64,000 nucleotides of DNA from Rhizobium sp. Leaf453 (GTDB lineage: Bacteria > Pseudomonadota > Alphaproteobacteria > Rhizobiales > Rhizobiaceae), in contig NZ_LMRG01000028.1 of the NCBI RefSeq assembly GCF_001425605.1, positions 186,001-250,000 on the forward strand. The letters are read 5' to 3'. Within the stretch, counting starts at the first letter, position 1. Each line of letters starts with the position of its first letter. A program made the position numbers and the translations under genes. The notes beneath the pieces were generated by a model, which saw nothing but the letters and a program-made list of their open reading frames with translations, made no database searches and was not told the DNA's origin. This document shows positions 45,663 through 54,520 of this stretch, piece by piece.

Positions 45663-46268
45663 ATGTCGCTTACATTCAAGCAACTCATTGCGCGTCGTGC
45701 CAAACTCAACGTTGCTATCATAGGCTTGGGCCTTGGCCTCGCATGGGGGGCGGCGGCGCAACCGTTGACGACGCCGTGCGAGAACCAACCCGATGCCCCC
45801 TGGCTGTTATCCACCAATGATCCCGAACCGGCCGACGAGGCGGCTGCCAAGAAACTGATCCATCTCTATAACTGGGCTCTGGATGATCAGAAAGTCAGCC
45901 GGCTTACCGGTCTTTTTACCGACAAAGTCTTCTACGAATTGTGCAATGCCGCCGGGGAGCAACTCTCGCAGACAACCGGCGATGAGCTTTTGAAGGCGTA
46001 TATCGACGAATATTTCAACGGCTTGGTGGACAAGGGGACCCAGACCAGGCATCTCGAGAGCAACACGCTGCTGCATTCCGTCGATGCCAACACCATTCAG
46101 GGCAAGACGACCGTCCTCGTGACGCTTCAACATTCCGACATAGAGACGCCAGTGCTCGATTATACCGGCGTGCTGCGGACGGAATTCAAGAAAGCGGGCA
46201 ATATCTGGAAATTCTCGCGTATCACGCTGATCATCGATAGTCCCAGGCTTGAATTGCGCGCGCGGTAA
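45663..46268 (+). CDS. Exported NTF2/SnoaL-like protein
   Basis: A 201-residue protein with a hydrophobic leader (VAIIGLGLGLAWGAAA) and a SnoaL-like NTF2-fold domain: AKKLIHLYNWALDDQKVSRLTGLFTDKVFYE, HLESNTLLHSVDANTIQGKTTVLVTLQHSD and YTGVLRTEFKKAGNIWKFSRITLIID. The cone-shaped fold binds small ligands or acts as a lyase/isomerase. GGGAG precedes the chosen ATG; an in-frame start at 45624 lies too close to the preceding stop. It is followed after 17 bp by the di-haem gene. No function recognised. Confidence 0.65.
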   Translation: MSLTFKQLIARRAKLNVAIIGLGLGLAWGAAAQPLTTPCENQPDAPWLLSTNDPEPADEAAAKKLIHLYNWALDDQKVSRLTGLFTDKVFYELCNAAGEQLSQTTGDELLKAYIDEYFNGLVDKGTQTRHLESNTLLHSVDANTIQGKTTVLVTLQHSDIETPVLDYTGVLRTEFKKAGNIWKFSRITLIIDSPRLELRAR

Positions 46269-46285
46269 GTGTCGAGAGAACGGCT

Positions 46286-48169
46286 GTGAGGCATCTTCGC
46301 CGGCTCTTCGTCGTCATGTCAACGCTTGTCGTCGTCGCGGACGTACCGATTTCACGCGGTGAGACGGCTACCGGTCCCAGCGACACCGGCAGTGTGCATG
46401 CGGTAGATTTTCGCGCTTCCGAGCCGAAAGAACCCGTCTTTGCCGAGATCACTTCGCGGTGGAATGGCGCTTTCCTGTGGGCGCCAGCGTCGGCCAGCCG
46501 CGATACGATTACGCGGTTTGGGGATGAGGCGCGGGCCGTCTTCGGGCCTATCCCCGACGGGGACTGTTCAAGTGACAAGGCCAGAATCCTTCCGCTCCAG
46601 GTCGATGGCAATCTCGTCGACCTGAAACCAAATCCGCACAAGGAGGGGCATCCTCTGGAGTTCGAGCACCGCGATGCCACAGGCAATATCGTCAAGTGGA
46701 CAACCGGGATAACACAATGCGACAAGCCCTCGCTGGCTGGCAGCGCGGCATATTGCGGGCTGAACTCGCGGCTGCACCGTGTCGAGCAGGGCAATGTGGA
46801 CTGGCTTTTCCTCTGCCGAAAATCGAGCCGGAACGGCGAAGTCGAGCCGACGCCATACTGGCAGCGATCAAACCCGAAGTTTGCCTTGTACGGCGTCATC
46901 GGATTCAACAGGCTGACCGGGGAAACCGCTTTCTTCGACGGCAGAAAGGATCGTCGCGAGTTCGACTGGACGCAAAAGCTTGTGCCGCCGGGAGGACGGT
47001 CATATGACGACGACAAGGGCCGTGCCGCGGCGGAGGCCCTTTATGATCCGACCTTTCAGGTGGAATGCTCCGCATGCCATGACAACAAGAGCGCTTATGT
47101 CATCACGCCAAGCATCCAGCAGGCGCGCGTAGGCTTTCTCGACAGATCCGATCCCAACGCAATTGCCTTCAGTCTCGGCAATCTGCTACCCAAAACGCCG
47201 CGAAGCCGATCGACGCCCTTTCGAGTGATCGGATCCGGTTACACCGGCACCTATCGCATCAGCCTTGAACGTGCGTCGACCGTGAGCGACCCGACCGGCA
47301 ACTGCACGCAGTGCCATACACTCACCACGCAAGTCACTGGCCAACGGTTTGCAGCCGATGCAGTGGCAAAGGCTCCGACGATCATCCGTCCCACCAGGTC
47401 GCAGTTCCTCCGGCTCAAGGCGGAACAGCGCAAGTTGCGGGAGATAAACGCCCACAGGACAATATGGGCCACCAGGACGGGTGCCGGGAAAATTCATCCC
47501 TGGATGGTCCCGGTTGAGGGGAACAGCCTTTCGACTGCTGTCCCGGAAATCAATACCAGCGACTGGAGTGCTCTAAGCAATTGCCTTTGGGGTGCCGGCG
47601 GGGCCGAATGCAACTACAAGCCCTTGTACACACCGTGTCCGATCCCCGGCGCATCGGAACAGGGTGACATTTCGGAACCGGTCGATTTTTCCATCAAGGT
47701 GCTGCCAGTCCCGTTGGCCAACTTGCAAACCGACCGTGTGCTCCGTCTCGGCTGGAAATACCTGAATAGCTACGGCGGCGTCCCGCAAAGAGACGATGTA
47801 CGTTTCAACGTCGTGGTGAAATCCGTAGAAATCCCGAACACGGGGGCAGCGCCGTTCGACCGGGATTATCCGGGCAGGGACGAGGCGGACGACAGAAATT
47901 TCGCCGTCATTGCCGGCGAAGTTGGAACGTCCGGTGAAGCCATGTTCATTCGAAACGTGTCCTTCCTCGGCCATTCCAGATTTACCGAACCAAAACCCTC
48001 AACGGAATTGCGAGCCTTTCAGGTGGATTTGCCTGCCAGATGCAACCGCCGCTATCTGGTTCGCGTGATGCCGAAGAGGTTCTGCTTCGACCAAACCGTG
48101 CTGGTCTATGGACGGAAGGACTATGTACAGCATGCCGACATTTCCTGTCCTGAGTTGAAATCTCCATAA
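46286..48169 (+). CDS. Exported di-haem c-type cytochrome-like protein
   Basis: A 627-residue protein starting with GTG and a hydrophobic leader (LRRLFVVMSTLVVVADV). Two covalent haem sites are seen, CSACH at residues 261-265 and CTQCH at 340-344. Regions outside these are rich in aromatic and charged residues with many cysteines (PYTPCPIP, CNRRYLVRV), suggesting disulfides. No known enzyme family was recognised. The gene follows the NTF2-like gene by 17 bp and precedes the cyclase regulator by 240 bp. A periplasmic redox role is likely; partner unknown. Confidence 0.65.
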   Translation: MRHLRRLFVVMSTLVVVADVPISRGETATGPSDTGSVHAVDFRASEPKEPVFAEITSRWNGAFLWAPASASRDTITRFGDEARAVFGPIPDGDCSSDKARILPLQVDGNLVDLKPNPHKEGHPLEFEHRDATGNIVKWTTGITQCDKPSLAGSAAYCGLNSRLHRVEQGNVDWLFLCRKSSRNGEVEPTPYWQRSNPKFALYGVIGFNRLTGETAFFDGRKDRREFDWTQKLVPPGGRSYDDDKGRAAAEALYDPTFQVECSACHDNKSAYVITPSIQQARVGFLDRSDPNAIAFSLGNLLPKTPRSRSTPFRVIGSGYTGTYRISLERASTVSDPTGNCTQCHTLTTQVTGQRFAADAVAKAPTIIRPTRSQFLRLKAEQRKLREINAHRTIWATRTGAGKIHPWMVPVEGNSLSTAVPEINTSDWSALSNCLWGAGGAECNYKPLYTPCPIPGASEQGDISEPVDFSIKVLPVPLANLQTDRVLRLGWKYLNSYGGVPQRDDVRFNVVVKSVEIPNTGAAPFDRDYPGRDEADDRNFAVIAGEVGTSGEAMFIRNVSFLGHSRFTEPKPSTELRAFQVDLPARCNRRYLVRVMPKRFCFDQTVLVYGRKDYVQHADISCPELKSP

Positions 48170-48409
48170 GCAACCCCGTCCCTCTCGCACCTTCTATGGA
48201 GCCGCAGACATGCTCGCGGTCATTGTTCCCCCCAAAACTCTTGAGATGTCCGGCAGGCGATAGCCAGCCCATCCTGAGCGGCGAAATCACCGGTTGGGAA
48301 ACCTTTCCCCTGACAATTTTCTGGATATTTCCTGTCGCTGATGTAGCCTGCATGAACTTGGAACATGGATTGAGGTAGCCGGCCTTCGTTGCCCCGTGAA
48401 GGAGCAGCT

Positions 48410-51400
48410 ATGAGCGATGTTGATAAGTGGCTGATGGAGATCGGGCTTGCGCACCTTGCGCAGACATTTGCTCGTGCCCAGATCGATTTCGACAGCTTGC
48501 CACTTCTCACTGACGAAGACCTGCGGGAGATGCAGATTCCGCTCGGTCCAAGACGCAAGCTGCTTGCCGCGGCTGCGGCAATGACTTCGACGCAAATCAC
48601 CAACCCATCGAGGAAACAACCCGAACGCCGTCAGCTGACGATCCTGTTTTGTGATATGGTGGGGTCCACGGAATATGCGGCGCGGCTGGATCCTGAAGAC
48701 TACAGCGACCTCACGCAGAATTATCTCAACCGCTGCAGCGGGCTTGCCAGATCCCATCGCGGGTTCGTCGCAAACTATATTGGCGACTCGCTGCAGGTGC
48801 TTTTCGGCTACCCGGTCGCCGAGGAAGACGACGCAGACCGCGCGCTGGCGCTGGCGTTCGACCTTATCGCCGCCATTCCCCAGATGGAGGCGCCTGATGG
48901 CACCCGGCCGAATGTCCGTATCGGGATATCCAGCGGGCTGGTCGTTGTCGGGGAAGTCAAAGGAGCACCGGAAGGGGTATCCACCGTGGCCTTCGGTCAT
49001 ATCCCCAGTCTGGCGCAGCGGCTGGAAACATTCGCCGATCCGCAGACTGTCCTCGTTGATCAAGCCACATATGCGGCGGCTCACCGATCATTTGAATTCC
49101 GGGACCTTGGTGCGGCCACCCTTAAGGGTTTCTCCGAACCGGTCCACATATGGCGCGCCGCCGGGGCTCTGCCGCACGGCAACAGGTTTGGCAAGGCCGG
49201 CCTTACGCCCCTTGTCGGTCGAGAAACCGAAATCCAGAGGGTCCTAGTGCTGGGGGAGTTGGTCGTGCGTGACCATTGCGCGCGCTGGCTCCTTCTCTGC
49301 GGTGAGCCGGGGATCGGCAAGTCTAGGCTGCTATTCGAAGCAGCGCAGCAACTCCCCATGACACGGATTATGGTAGCGCAGTGCTCGTCGACGCACTCGA
49401 ACAGTGCCCTATTTCCTTTCCTGCAGCTTTTGAGACAGGAGTGCGGCATATCGGAAGCCTTGCCCGCACCTCTCGCAACAACGAGGCTTGAAACACTCTT
49501 GGCGAATTGCGGCGTTCCCGTGCCGGACTGCCTGCCAATTCTCGCGCGGCTACTGGCCCTGGATCAGGAAGATTATCCACCTTCCGAACTCACCTCGACG
49601 GAACAACAGGCGGCCGTACACAGGGTTTTCATCGGGTGGCTCCGTCACATCGCACGCCAAGGTCCCCTGCTTCTGGAAATAGAAGATGCGCAGTGGATCG
49701 ATCCATCCTCCAGCAATCTCCTCGGTGTACTTCACGAGGAGATCCAGGATAGTGCTGTTCTCGTCCTGATAACGTCACGCCAGGCCTCAATGGACTTGGG
49801 AACGCGGCCATTGAGCATCGATACGATGAAGATCGGACGCCTGACGCGCGAGCAGGCGGTCGCGCTCGCTGAAAATATTGCGTCAGGAGTGAGGCTTGGC
49901 TCCGAGGTCGCCCGGTCACTGCTTGGAAAGGCGGAAGGTGTGCCGCTCTATGTGGAGGAACTAACACGGTCTGCGGTCGAACTCATAGACCTTGATGGGG
50001 CCTCCCCAAGTGCGCAAAATCGTCCGATAGAGGTTCCCAACAACCTGCAATCTGCATTGCTGGCCCGGCTCGACCGGCTGGGCGAAGCCAAAACGATCGC
50101 CCAGGTCGCGGCCGTGATTGGTCGGGAGTTCGACGTAAAGATCCTTGCCCGGGTTGCTGATGTCTCCGTCGCAGCACTCAAACCGCAATTACAGCGGTTG
50201 ACGGAAGTCGGGCTCATTGCACCGCAACCATTTGCCGATTGGCCAAGATATGCGTTTACGCACGTGCTCCTGCAGGAGGCCGCCTGCGGGGCACTCCTGA
50301 GGGAAAACCGGCGGCAGCTCCACGCTCGGGTGGCCGACACGATAGAAGAAACCGATCCGAACACGGCAACAGAACATCCCGAGGTTCTGGCGCAGCATTT
50401 GTACGAGGCACGGCAATTCGAACGAGCCGCAGACCACTGGTTGGCGGCAGGCATAAAAGTGGGGCAGACCTGGGCGAAGGTCGAAGCGGCCAACATGTTT
50501 GCCAAAGGGCTGGAGTGTCTGGTCAAGCTACCGCCGTCGCATAGCCGGGATCGCAAGGAACTAAGGTTGCAACTCGAACGCGGCGACGTGCTTTATGCGA
50601 CCTACGGCTACGTCACACGTGAAGGAAGCGACGCCTACCGGAGCGTGATGCAACTCAGCGAAGCACTTGGCGATGCAGCAGCCGCAATTCGCGCGCTGGA
50701 TGGCCTGTTTGGTACGGCATTCAACTCTGCCCGCTTTGATGATGCGGAATGGGCAAGTTATCAACTTCTCGAAATCGGCAAAGAGTTCGGCAATGTCCGG
50801 GCTTCGGTCCTTGGAACGCAGTTCCTCGGCATGTGTGCTTTCTCACAGGGCCGGTTCAAGCAGGCCAGGTCGTATCTGGATGAAGCGCTGGCGCACCGAT
50901 TAAATGCGGAAGCTGTGGGAAGTGATTTTCCGAGCATGTCGTTGATCTACCTGTCCTGGACCCTGCAGCTTATCGGGGAAGCAGAAAACGCCCTGGAGCT
51001 TTATCTTGAAGCCCAGGCAGAGGCGCGGCAGCAGACGGACTATCGCCTCGCCGCGTGTCTTGGCAACGGATGTATCCTTATGGCCCTGCGCCACGACGCG
51101 AAAATGCTGGAAGCGATGATCAACGAATTGATCCCCTTGGCAAGGAAGAACGGATTTCAGCTGTGGCTGAACATGGCGCTTTTCTTCCAGGGCTGGATGA
51201 TGGTCACGAACCATCAGGATGCGTCCGGTCTCCTGCGTATGCAGCACATCTGCGACAACATGGGCGAACAGGAGATCGACAAGACATGCTACCTCGGAAT
51301 ACTCGCGGAAAGCTATCTCATCATGGACCGAATTCCGGAAGCATCGCATACCGTGGATCAAGCACTCGCGCTCGCGGACAGGACAAGGGAGCGCTATTTT

Positions 51401-51589
51401 GCTGCTGAACTCCTGCGATTGAAGGGGGAGATGGAAGCCTCTGTCGGCATCGCGACAGCGAGAGCAGTCCTGCGGAAATCGACAGCGATCGCGCGGAAAC
51501 AGGGGGCAAGGACCTGGGAACGCCGGGCAATGCAAACGCTTGCGGCCTTGGACAAAACCGAGGCAGGCACATCACAGGCAATCAGCTGA
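48410..51589 (+). CDS. SAM domain - class III adenylate/guanylate cyclase - ATPase - TPR regulator
   Basis: A 1059-residue cytoplasmic signalling protein. Domains in order: SAM (about 4-60); class III nucleotide cyclase homology domain (about 72-260) with metal-binding Asp82 (LFCDMVGST) and Asp126 (YIGDSLQVLFG); a STAND-type ATPase (about 270-620) with Walker A GEPGIGKSR at 298-306 and Walker B-like LLLEIEDAQWIDPSS; then TPR-like helices to the end (EYASYQLLEIGKEFGN, GRFKQARSYLDEAL, NALELYLEAQAEARQQ). AAGGAG precedes the ATG. It resembles cyclase-ATPase-TPR proteins common in rhizobia. It lies convergent to the P47-like operon, 97 bp from its end. Confidence 0.82.
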   Translation: MSDVDKWLMEIGLAHLAQTFARAQIDFDSLPLLTDEDLREMQIPLGPRRKLLAAAAAMTSTQITNPSRKQPERRQLTILFCDMVGSTEYAARLDPEDYSDLTQNYLNRCSGLARSHRGFVANYIGDSLQVLFGYPVAEEDDADRALALAFDLIAAIPQMEAPDGTRPNVRIGISSGLVVVGEVKGAPEGVSTVAFGHIPSLAQRLETFADPQTVLVDQATYAAAHRSFEFRDLGAATLKGFSEPVHIWRAAGALPHGNRFGKAGLTPLVGRETEIQRVLVLGELVVRDHCARWLLLCGEPGIGKSRLLFEAAQQLPMTRIMVAQCSSTHSNSALFPFLQLLRQECGISEALPAPLATTRLETLLANCGVPVPDCLPILARLLALDQEDYPPSELTSTEQQAAVHRVFIGWLRHIARQGPLLLEIEDAQWIDPSSSNLLGVLHEEIQDSAVLVLITSRQASMDLGTRPLSIDTMKIGRLTREQAVALAENIASGVRLGSEVARSLLGKAEGVPLYVEELTRSAVELIDLDGASPSAQNRPIEVPNNLQSALLARLDRLGEAKTIAQVAAVIGREFDVKILARVADVSVAALKPQLQRLTEVGLIAPQPFADWPRYAFTHVLLQEAACGALLRENRRQLHARVADTIEETDPNTATEHPEVLAQHLYEARQFERAADHWLAAGIKVGQTWAKVEAANMFAKGLECLVKLPPSHSRDRKELRLQLERGDVLYATYGYVTREGSDAYRSVMQLSEALGDAAAAIRALDGLFGTAFNSARFDDAEWASYQLLEIGKEFGNVRASVLGTQFLGMCAFSQGRFKQARSYLDEALAHRLNAEAVGSDFPSMSLIYLSWTLQLIGEAENALELYLEAQAEARQQTDYRLAACLGNGCILMALRHDAKMLEAMINELIPLARKNGFQLWLNMALFFQGWMMVTNHQDASGLLRMQHICDNMGEQEIDKTCYLGILAESYLIMDRIPEASHTVDQALALADRTRERYFAAELLRLKGEMEASVGIATARAVLRKSTAIARKQGARTWERRAMQTLAALDKTEAGTSQAIS

Positions 51590-51686
51590 AGCTCGAGCGC
51601 GCGGATATCGGCGCCGCTTCTGGGTCATGGGTGCCGCTATTCGAACTCGAACAGCGGCACAACCGAAATTGTCGCCAGCCGTGGCT

Positions 51687-52943
51687 CTAGACGTTTCCCC
51701 GCAAATAAAGTCCCGAGTTCACGCCCATATAGGTCACGTCAATCCTGTCGCCCGCGCCGAGAAGAATAGACGAAGGCGGGTGTCTGCCAAAAGCAAGCCG
51801 CTCGCGATTTTCGTCGCTGATGTCCTTGGCGATATCGCTTGAGATGACCATGACCACAATTTCGGTGATCAGGATGACGATCGGGCCAGCGATGAAGAAC
51901 CACCATGAAATTTTCGCATTGTGCGTCTGTTTGGGCGATGGATCGACGAGGAATGTCAGCGAGCGGTCCGTCGCTTCGAAGCGTGCTTCGTTGCGGGCAT
52001 CGACGGTATAGTGCAGCATGATGCCGGCGTGCATGTCGGCCTTGCCCTTGCAGTATGTCTGGAGTGCGTTTTCGCCGCTCCTAACCTCCAGTTGGTCTAC
52101 CTCGGGGTGGTATGTGATGGCGCCGGATTTTACCGACTTTGCCATAAGCCGGCGCGTGTTTCTGAGGATCTTCGCCTGCCCGTCATAGGCAAACGCACTC
52201 GGGTCGGTGGAAAACGAGCGCGCAAGTCCCGGGGCGACCACATTCTTCAGGAACAATTCGTCCGAAATCACATATGTCGCGTTGGTTTCGGTCGGGATCG
52301 CCGCCGGATCCACCGTCTTTTCGAGGCCAGAAATGGCACGGTCCGTCGTCACGCTGAATATAGCAAGATAGCCGGCTTGCAGGTCCTCGCGATGGAAGTA
52401 GCCATAGCTGTTCTTGACCGGCGTGAGCCAGGAATTCGTTTGGGGAGCGATGAGGTTTACCGTGGCGAACACGAACCGGACCTGGGCGGCGTTTGCGACC
52501 AGGTTCTGTCCAAGCGCAAAAGAGAGAAGCGCGTTTTGCTCCGGCGAAAGCACCTGGTTGGGATCCAGGAGCCTGATGACGGTCAACTCACCCCGCACCG
52601 GCTCGTTACCGGTCTCGCCGAGCTTGTTGTAATCCAGCCGCAACTCCTCCTTGTTGTCATCCGTTGCCAGCCAGTCGAGATAGGTGGCGACAATCAGCGT
52701 CAGTCCCCTGATGTCTATCAGTTTGCCGTTTGACTCAAGCGTGCCTTCCGCGATTTCGAGCTTGAGGTGAATGATGTCATTGGAGCCGCCTTGCGCGATC
52801 TGCCAGGGGGCATATTTGCCCGATGCCTGCCCGCCTGCCTGGACAGCGAAGTCGAGTGTGAGTTCGCCGGAGTTTGCGCGCAAAAGCGTATTCAGCCGGT
52901 CTTCGCCGACCACGAAGACCGTATCCCATCCGAACGTGTTCAT
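51687..52943 (-). CDS. P47/OrfX-like TULIP protein, short paralogue
   Basis: A 418-residue protein beginning MNTFGWDTVFVVGEDRLNTLL, the typical P47 opening, with GWD at 5-7, Trp47 and GGS at 52-54 (APWQIAQGGSNDIIHLKLEI). The mid-region aligns with the two paralogues upstream (FVFATVNL...WLTPVKNSYGYF; AIPTETNATYVISDELFLKNVVAPGLARSF). Near the C-terminus lies a single hydrophobic segment (WWFFIAGPIVILITEIVVMVI) followed by a short beta tail. No signal peptide. It starts 3 bp beyond the previous paralogue, so all three are one operon. P47/OrfX proteins bind lipids in clostridial clusters; function here unknown. Confidence 0.75.
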   Translation of the reverse strand: MNTFGWDTVFVVGEDRLNTLLRANSGELTLDFAVQAGGQASGKYAPWQIAQGGSNDIIHLKLEIAEGTLESNGKLIDIRGLTLIVATYLDWLATDDNKEELRLDYNKLGETGNEPVRGELTVIRLLDPNQVLSPEQNALLSFALGQNLVANAAQVRFVFATVNLIAPQTNSWLTPVKNSYGYFHREDLQAGYLAIFSVTTDRAISGLEKTVDPAAIPTETNATYVISDELFLKNVVAPGLARSFSTDPSAFAYDGQAKILRNTRRLMAKSVKSGAITYHPEVDQLEVRSGENALQTYCKGKADMHAGIMLHYTVDARNEARFEATDRSLTFLVDPSPKQTHNAKISWWFFIAGPIVILITEIVVMVISSDIAKDISDENRERLAFGRHPPSSILLGAGDRIDVTYMGVNSGLYLRGNV

Positions 52944-52946
52944 GGG

Positions 52947-54473
52947 TCAACCCTTCGTCTTGAAGGCGCCGCTCAATTGCAGCGAACCATTCAATTGAAC
53001 TTGGGAGAGCAGGAAGCCGGCCGTGTCGGGCCACTCGACCGGCTCCGTCAGTTCAGCGAGCATCGTCGTCAGCGCAGGAAGCGCGGCGGCGGCGCCTTTG
53101 GAGATCGCCAGGGCGATCAGCGTCGGCGTCGCGGCGGCGAGACCGGCAACGACACCAATGATGATGACGACAATCACACGGGTGACACCGGTCAGAACAG
53201 CGCCTCCGACGATTGCGGCCACCGCGCCGATCACGGCAACGATCACCTCGGTAATCACGACCCACTCGGCCTTCTTGTAGTAGCTGTCCTTGATTGCCGG
53301 CCGCGACTCGACCCAGCCGATCGTCTGCGTGCCGTCGTCCTTGGTAACCAGTTGCAACCGGTACCAGGTTTCGGAGATAACGTAGGAGTCGATACCCGGG
53401 CTGATCGGAATATGCACGGTCATCCGGGTCTGGATCTCGTCGCCAACGACCTGCATGATCATGCTGGTCGCCGTCGGCTGATAATAGATCGCGCCGACCT
53501 TCACCTTCTCCAGATCGAGATTGTTTTTCATCTGAATGGAGGTGTTGTCATTCGTGATGGTGAAATCCGAAGTCGTTGCCTTGGGAAAGGCGGCTTGCAT
53601 GGCGGGAAGCACCATGTTTTCGAGGAAAAGGCGGTTTCCGATGAGGATCGACGCACCGGCCCCGTCGGGGATCGCCGATGCCGGCAGTTGATTGGCAAGT
53701 CCTTTCGGCTGCTTGTTGTTGGTCATGTTCAAGACCCCGAAATAGGCCTCGTCTTCGCCTGGAACATCCTTGTCGCCGTCGTAATAGGCGTAACTCGTGT
53801 AGGTTGGTTTCAGCCACTGGAATTGTGCCGACTGGGCGACCTGGTTCAGTGAGACCACATTGAAGACGTAGTTGAAGAGGCCGATATTGTTGTTGAACCA
53901 CACTCCCATGATCGAAAAGAACATGGCCTGCTGGTCCATCGGAGGTTTCGTTTCGCCGTAGTCGATGTGTTGGATCACCACCGCCGGATCTTCCGGAGAG
54001 CGCTCGTCTGGATTGGTGATCAGGTCATTCGGATTGCCTTTCGGGTCATCGGCCGGAACAGGTTGCGGCAGGTAGTTGAGCTTGACCTGAATGGTGATGC
54101 TGCCATCCTTGATGTCGATGGTCTTGCCGAAGGCGAGCATATTCGCCTGCGTGATTGGTATCTTCAAAAAGACAATTGATCCCGATCCGCCACGGCTCAT
54201 CGACCAGGTGCCGAAGTCACCTTTTGCAGTCCAGTCCGCGCTGATCTTCGCATCAAAGGACTTGGGGTAGAAACCGGTCTTCAGGGCTGCGTTGACTTGC
54301 GACAGACGTACGGCGCTCGCCGTATCCCAGCCTTGCGTATCGGCTTCCGACGCCAACAGTTCCTTGGCTTGGTGATGGCGTTCCACGAAGCGGCCAGGTT
54401 GCAGGGATCTGATGTCGGGCAGGCGAAATGTCTCGAATGTTTTAGGCCGAACGAGTTCTATGGCATGTCTCAT
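52947..54473 (-). CDS. P47/OrfX-like TULIP protein, long paralogue B
   Basis: A 508-residue protein with GWD at 48-50 and Trp90 plus GGSG at 95-98 (WSMSRGGSGSIVFLKIPI), the P47-family opening shifted by a 45-residue N-terminal extension. Shared blocks with paralogue A are QWLKPTYTSYAY, LANQLPASAIPDGAG, IGNRLFLENMVLPAMQAAF and the C-terminal SGFxL..xxLNGxLQ. A hydrophobic, Gly/Ala/Val-rich stretch of about 70 residues (VIVAVIGAVAAIVGGAV onwards) lies before the C-terminus. The start at 54473 has GGAGG; the longer frame to 54827 is antisense to paralogue A. Confidence 0.78.
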   Translation of the reverse strand: MRHAIELVRPKTFETFRLPDIRSLQPGRFVERHHQAKELLASEADTQGWDTASAVRLSQVNAALKTGFYPKSFDAKISADWTAKGDFGTWSMSRGGSGSIVFLKIPITQANMLAFGKTIDIKDGSITIQVKLNYLPQPVPADDPKGNPNDLITNPDERSPEDPAVVIQHIDYGETKPPMDQQAMFFSIMGVWFNNNIGLFNYVFNVVSLNQVAQSAQFQWLKPTYTSYAYYDGDKDVPGEDEAYFGVLNMTNNKQPKGLANQLPASAIPDGAGASILIGNRLFLENMVLPAMQAAFPKATTSDFTITNDNTSIQMKNNLDLEKVKVGAIYYQPTATSMIMQVVGDEIQTRMTVHIPISPGIDSYVISETWYRLQLVTKDDGTQTIGWVESRPAIKDSYYKKAEWVVITEVIVAVIGAVAAIVGGAVLTGVTRVIVVIIIGVVAGLAAATPTLIALAISKGAAAALPALTTMLAELTEPVEWPDTAGFLLSQVQLNGSLQLSGAFKTKG

Positions 54474-54520
54474 CGGAGTGCCTCCAGGACAGATTATGGA
54501 TGTGGATGGGGTGTGTAGTG

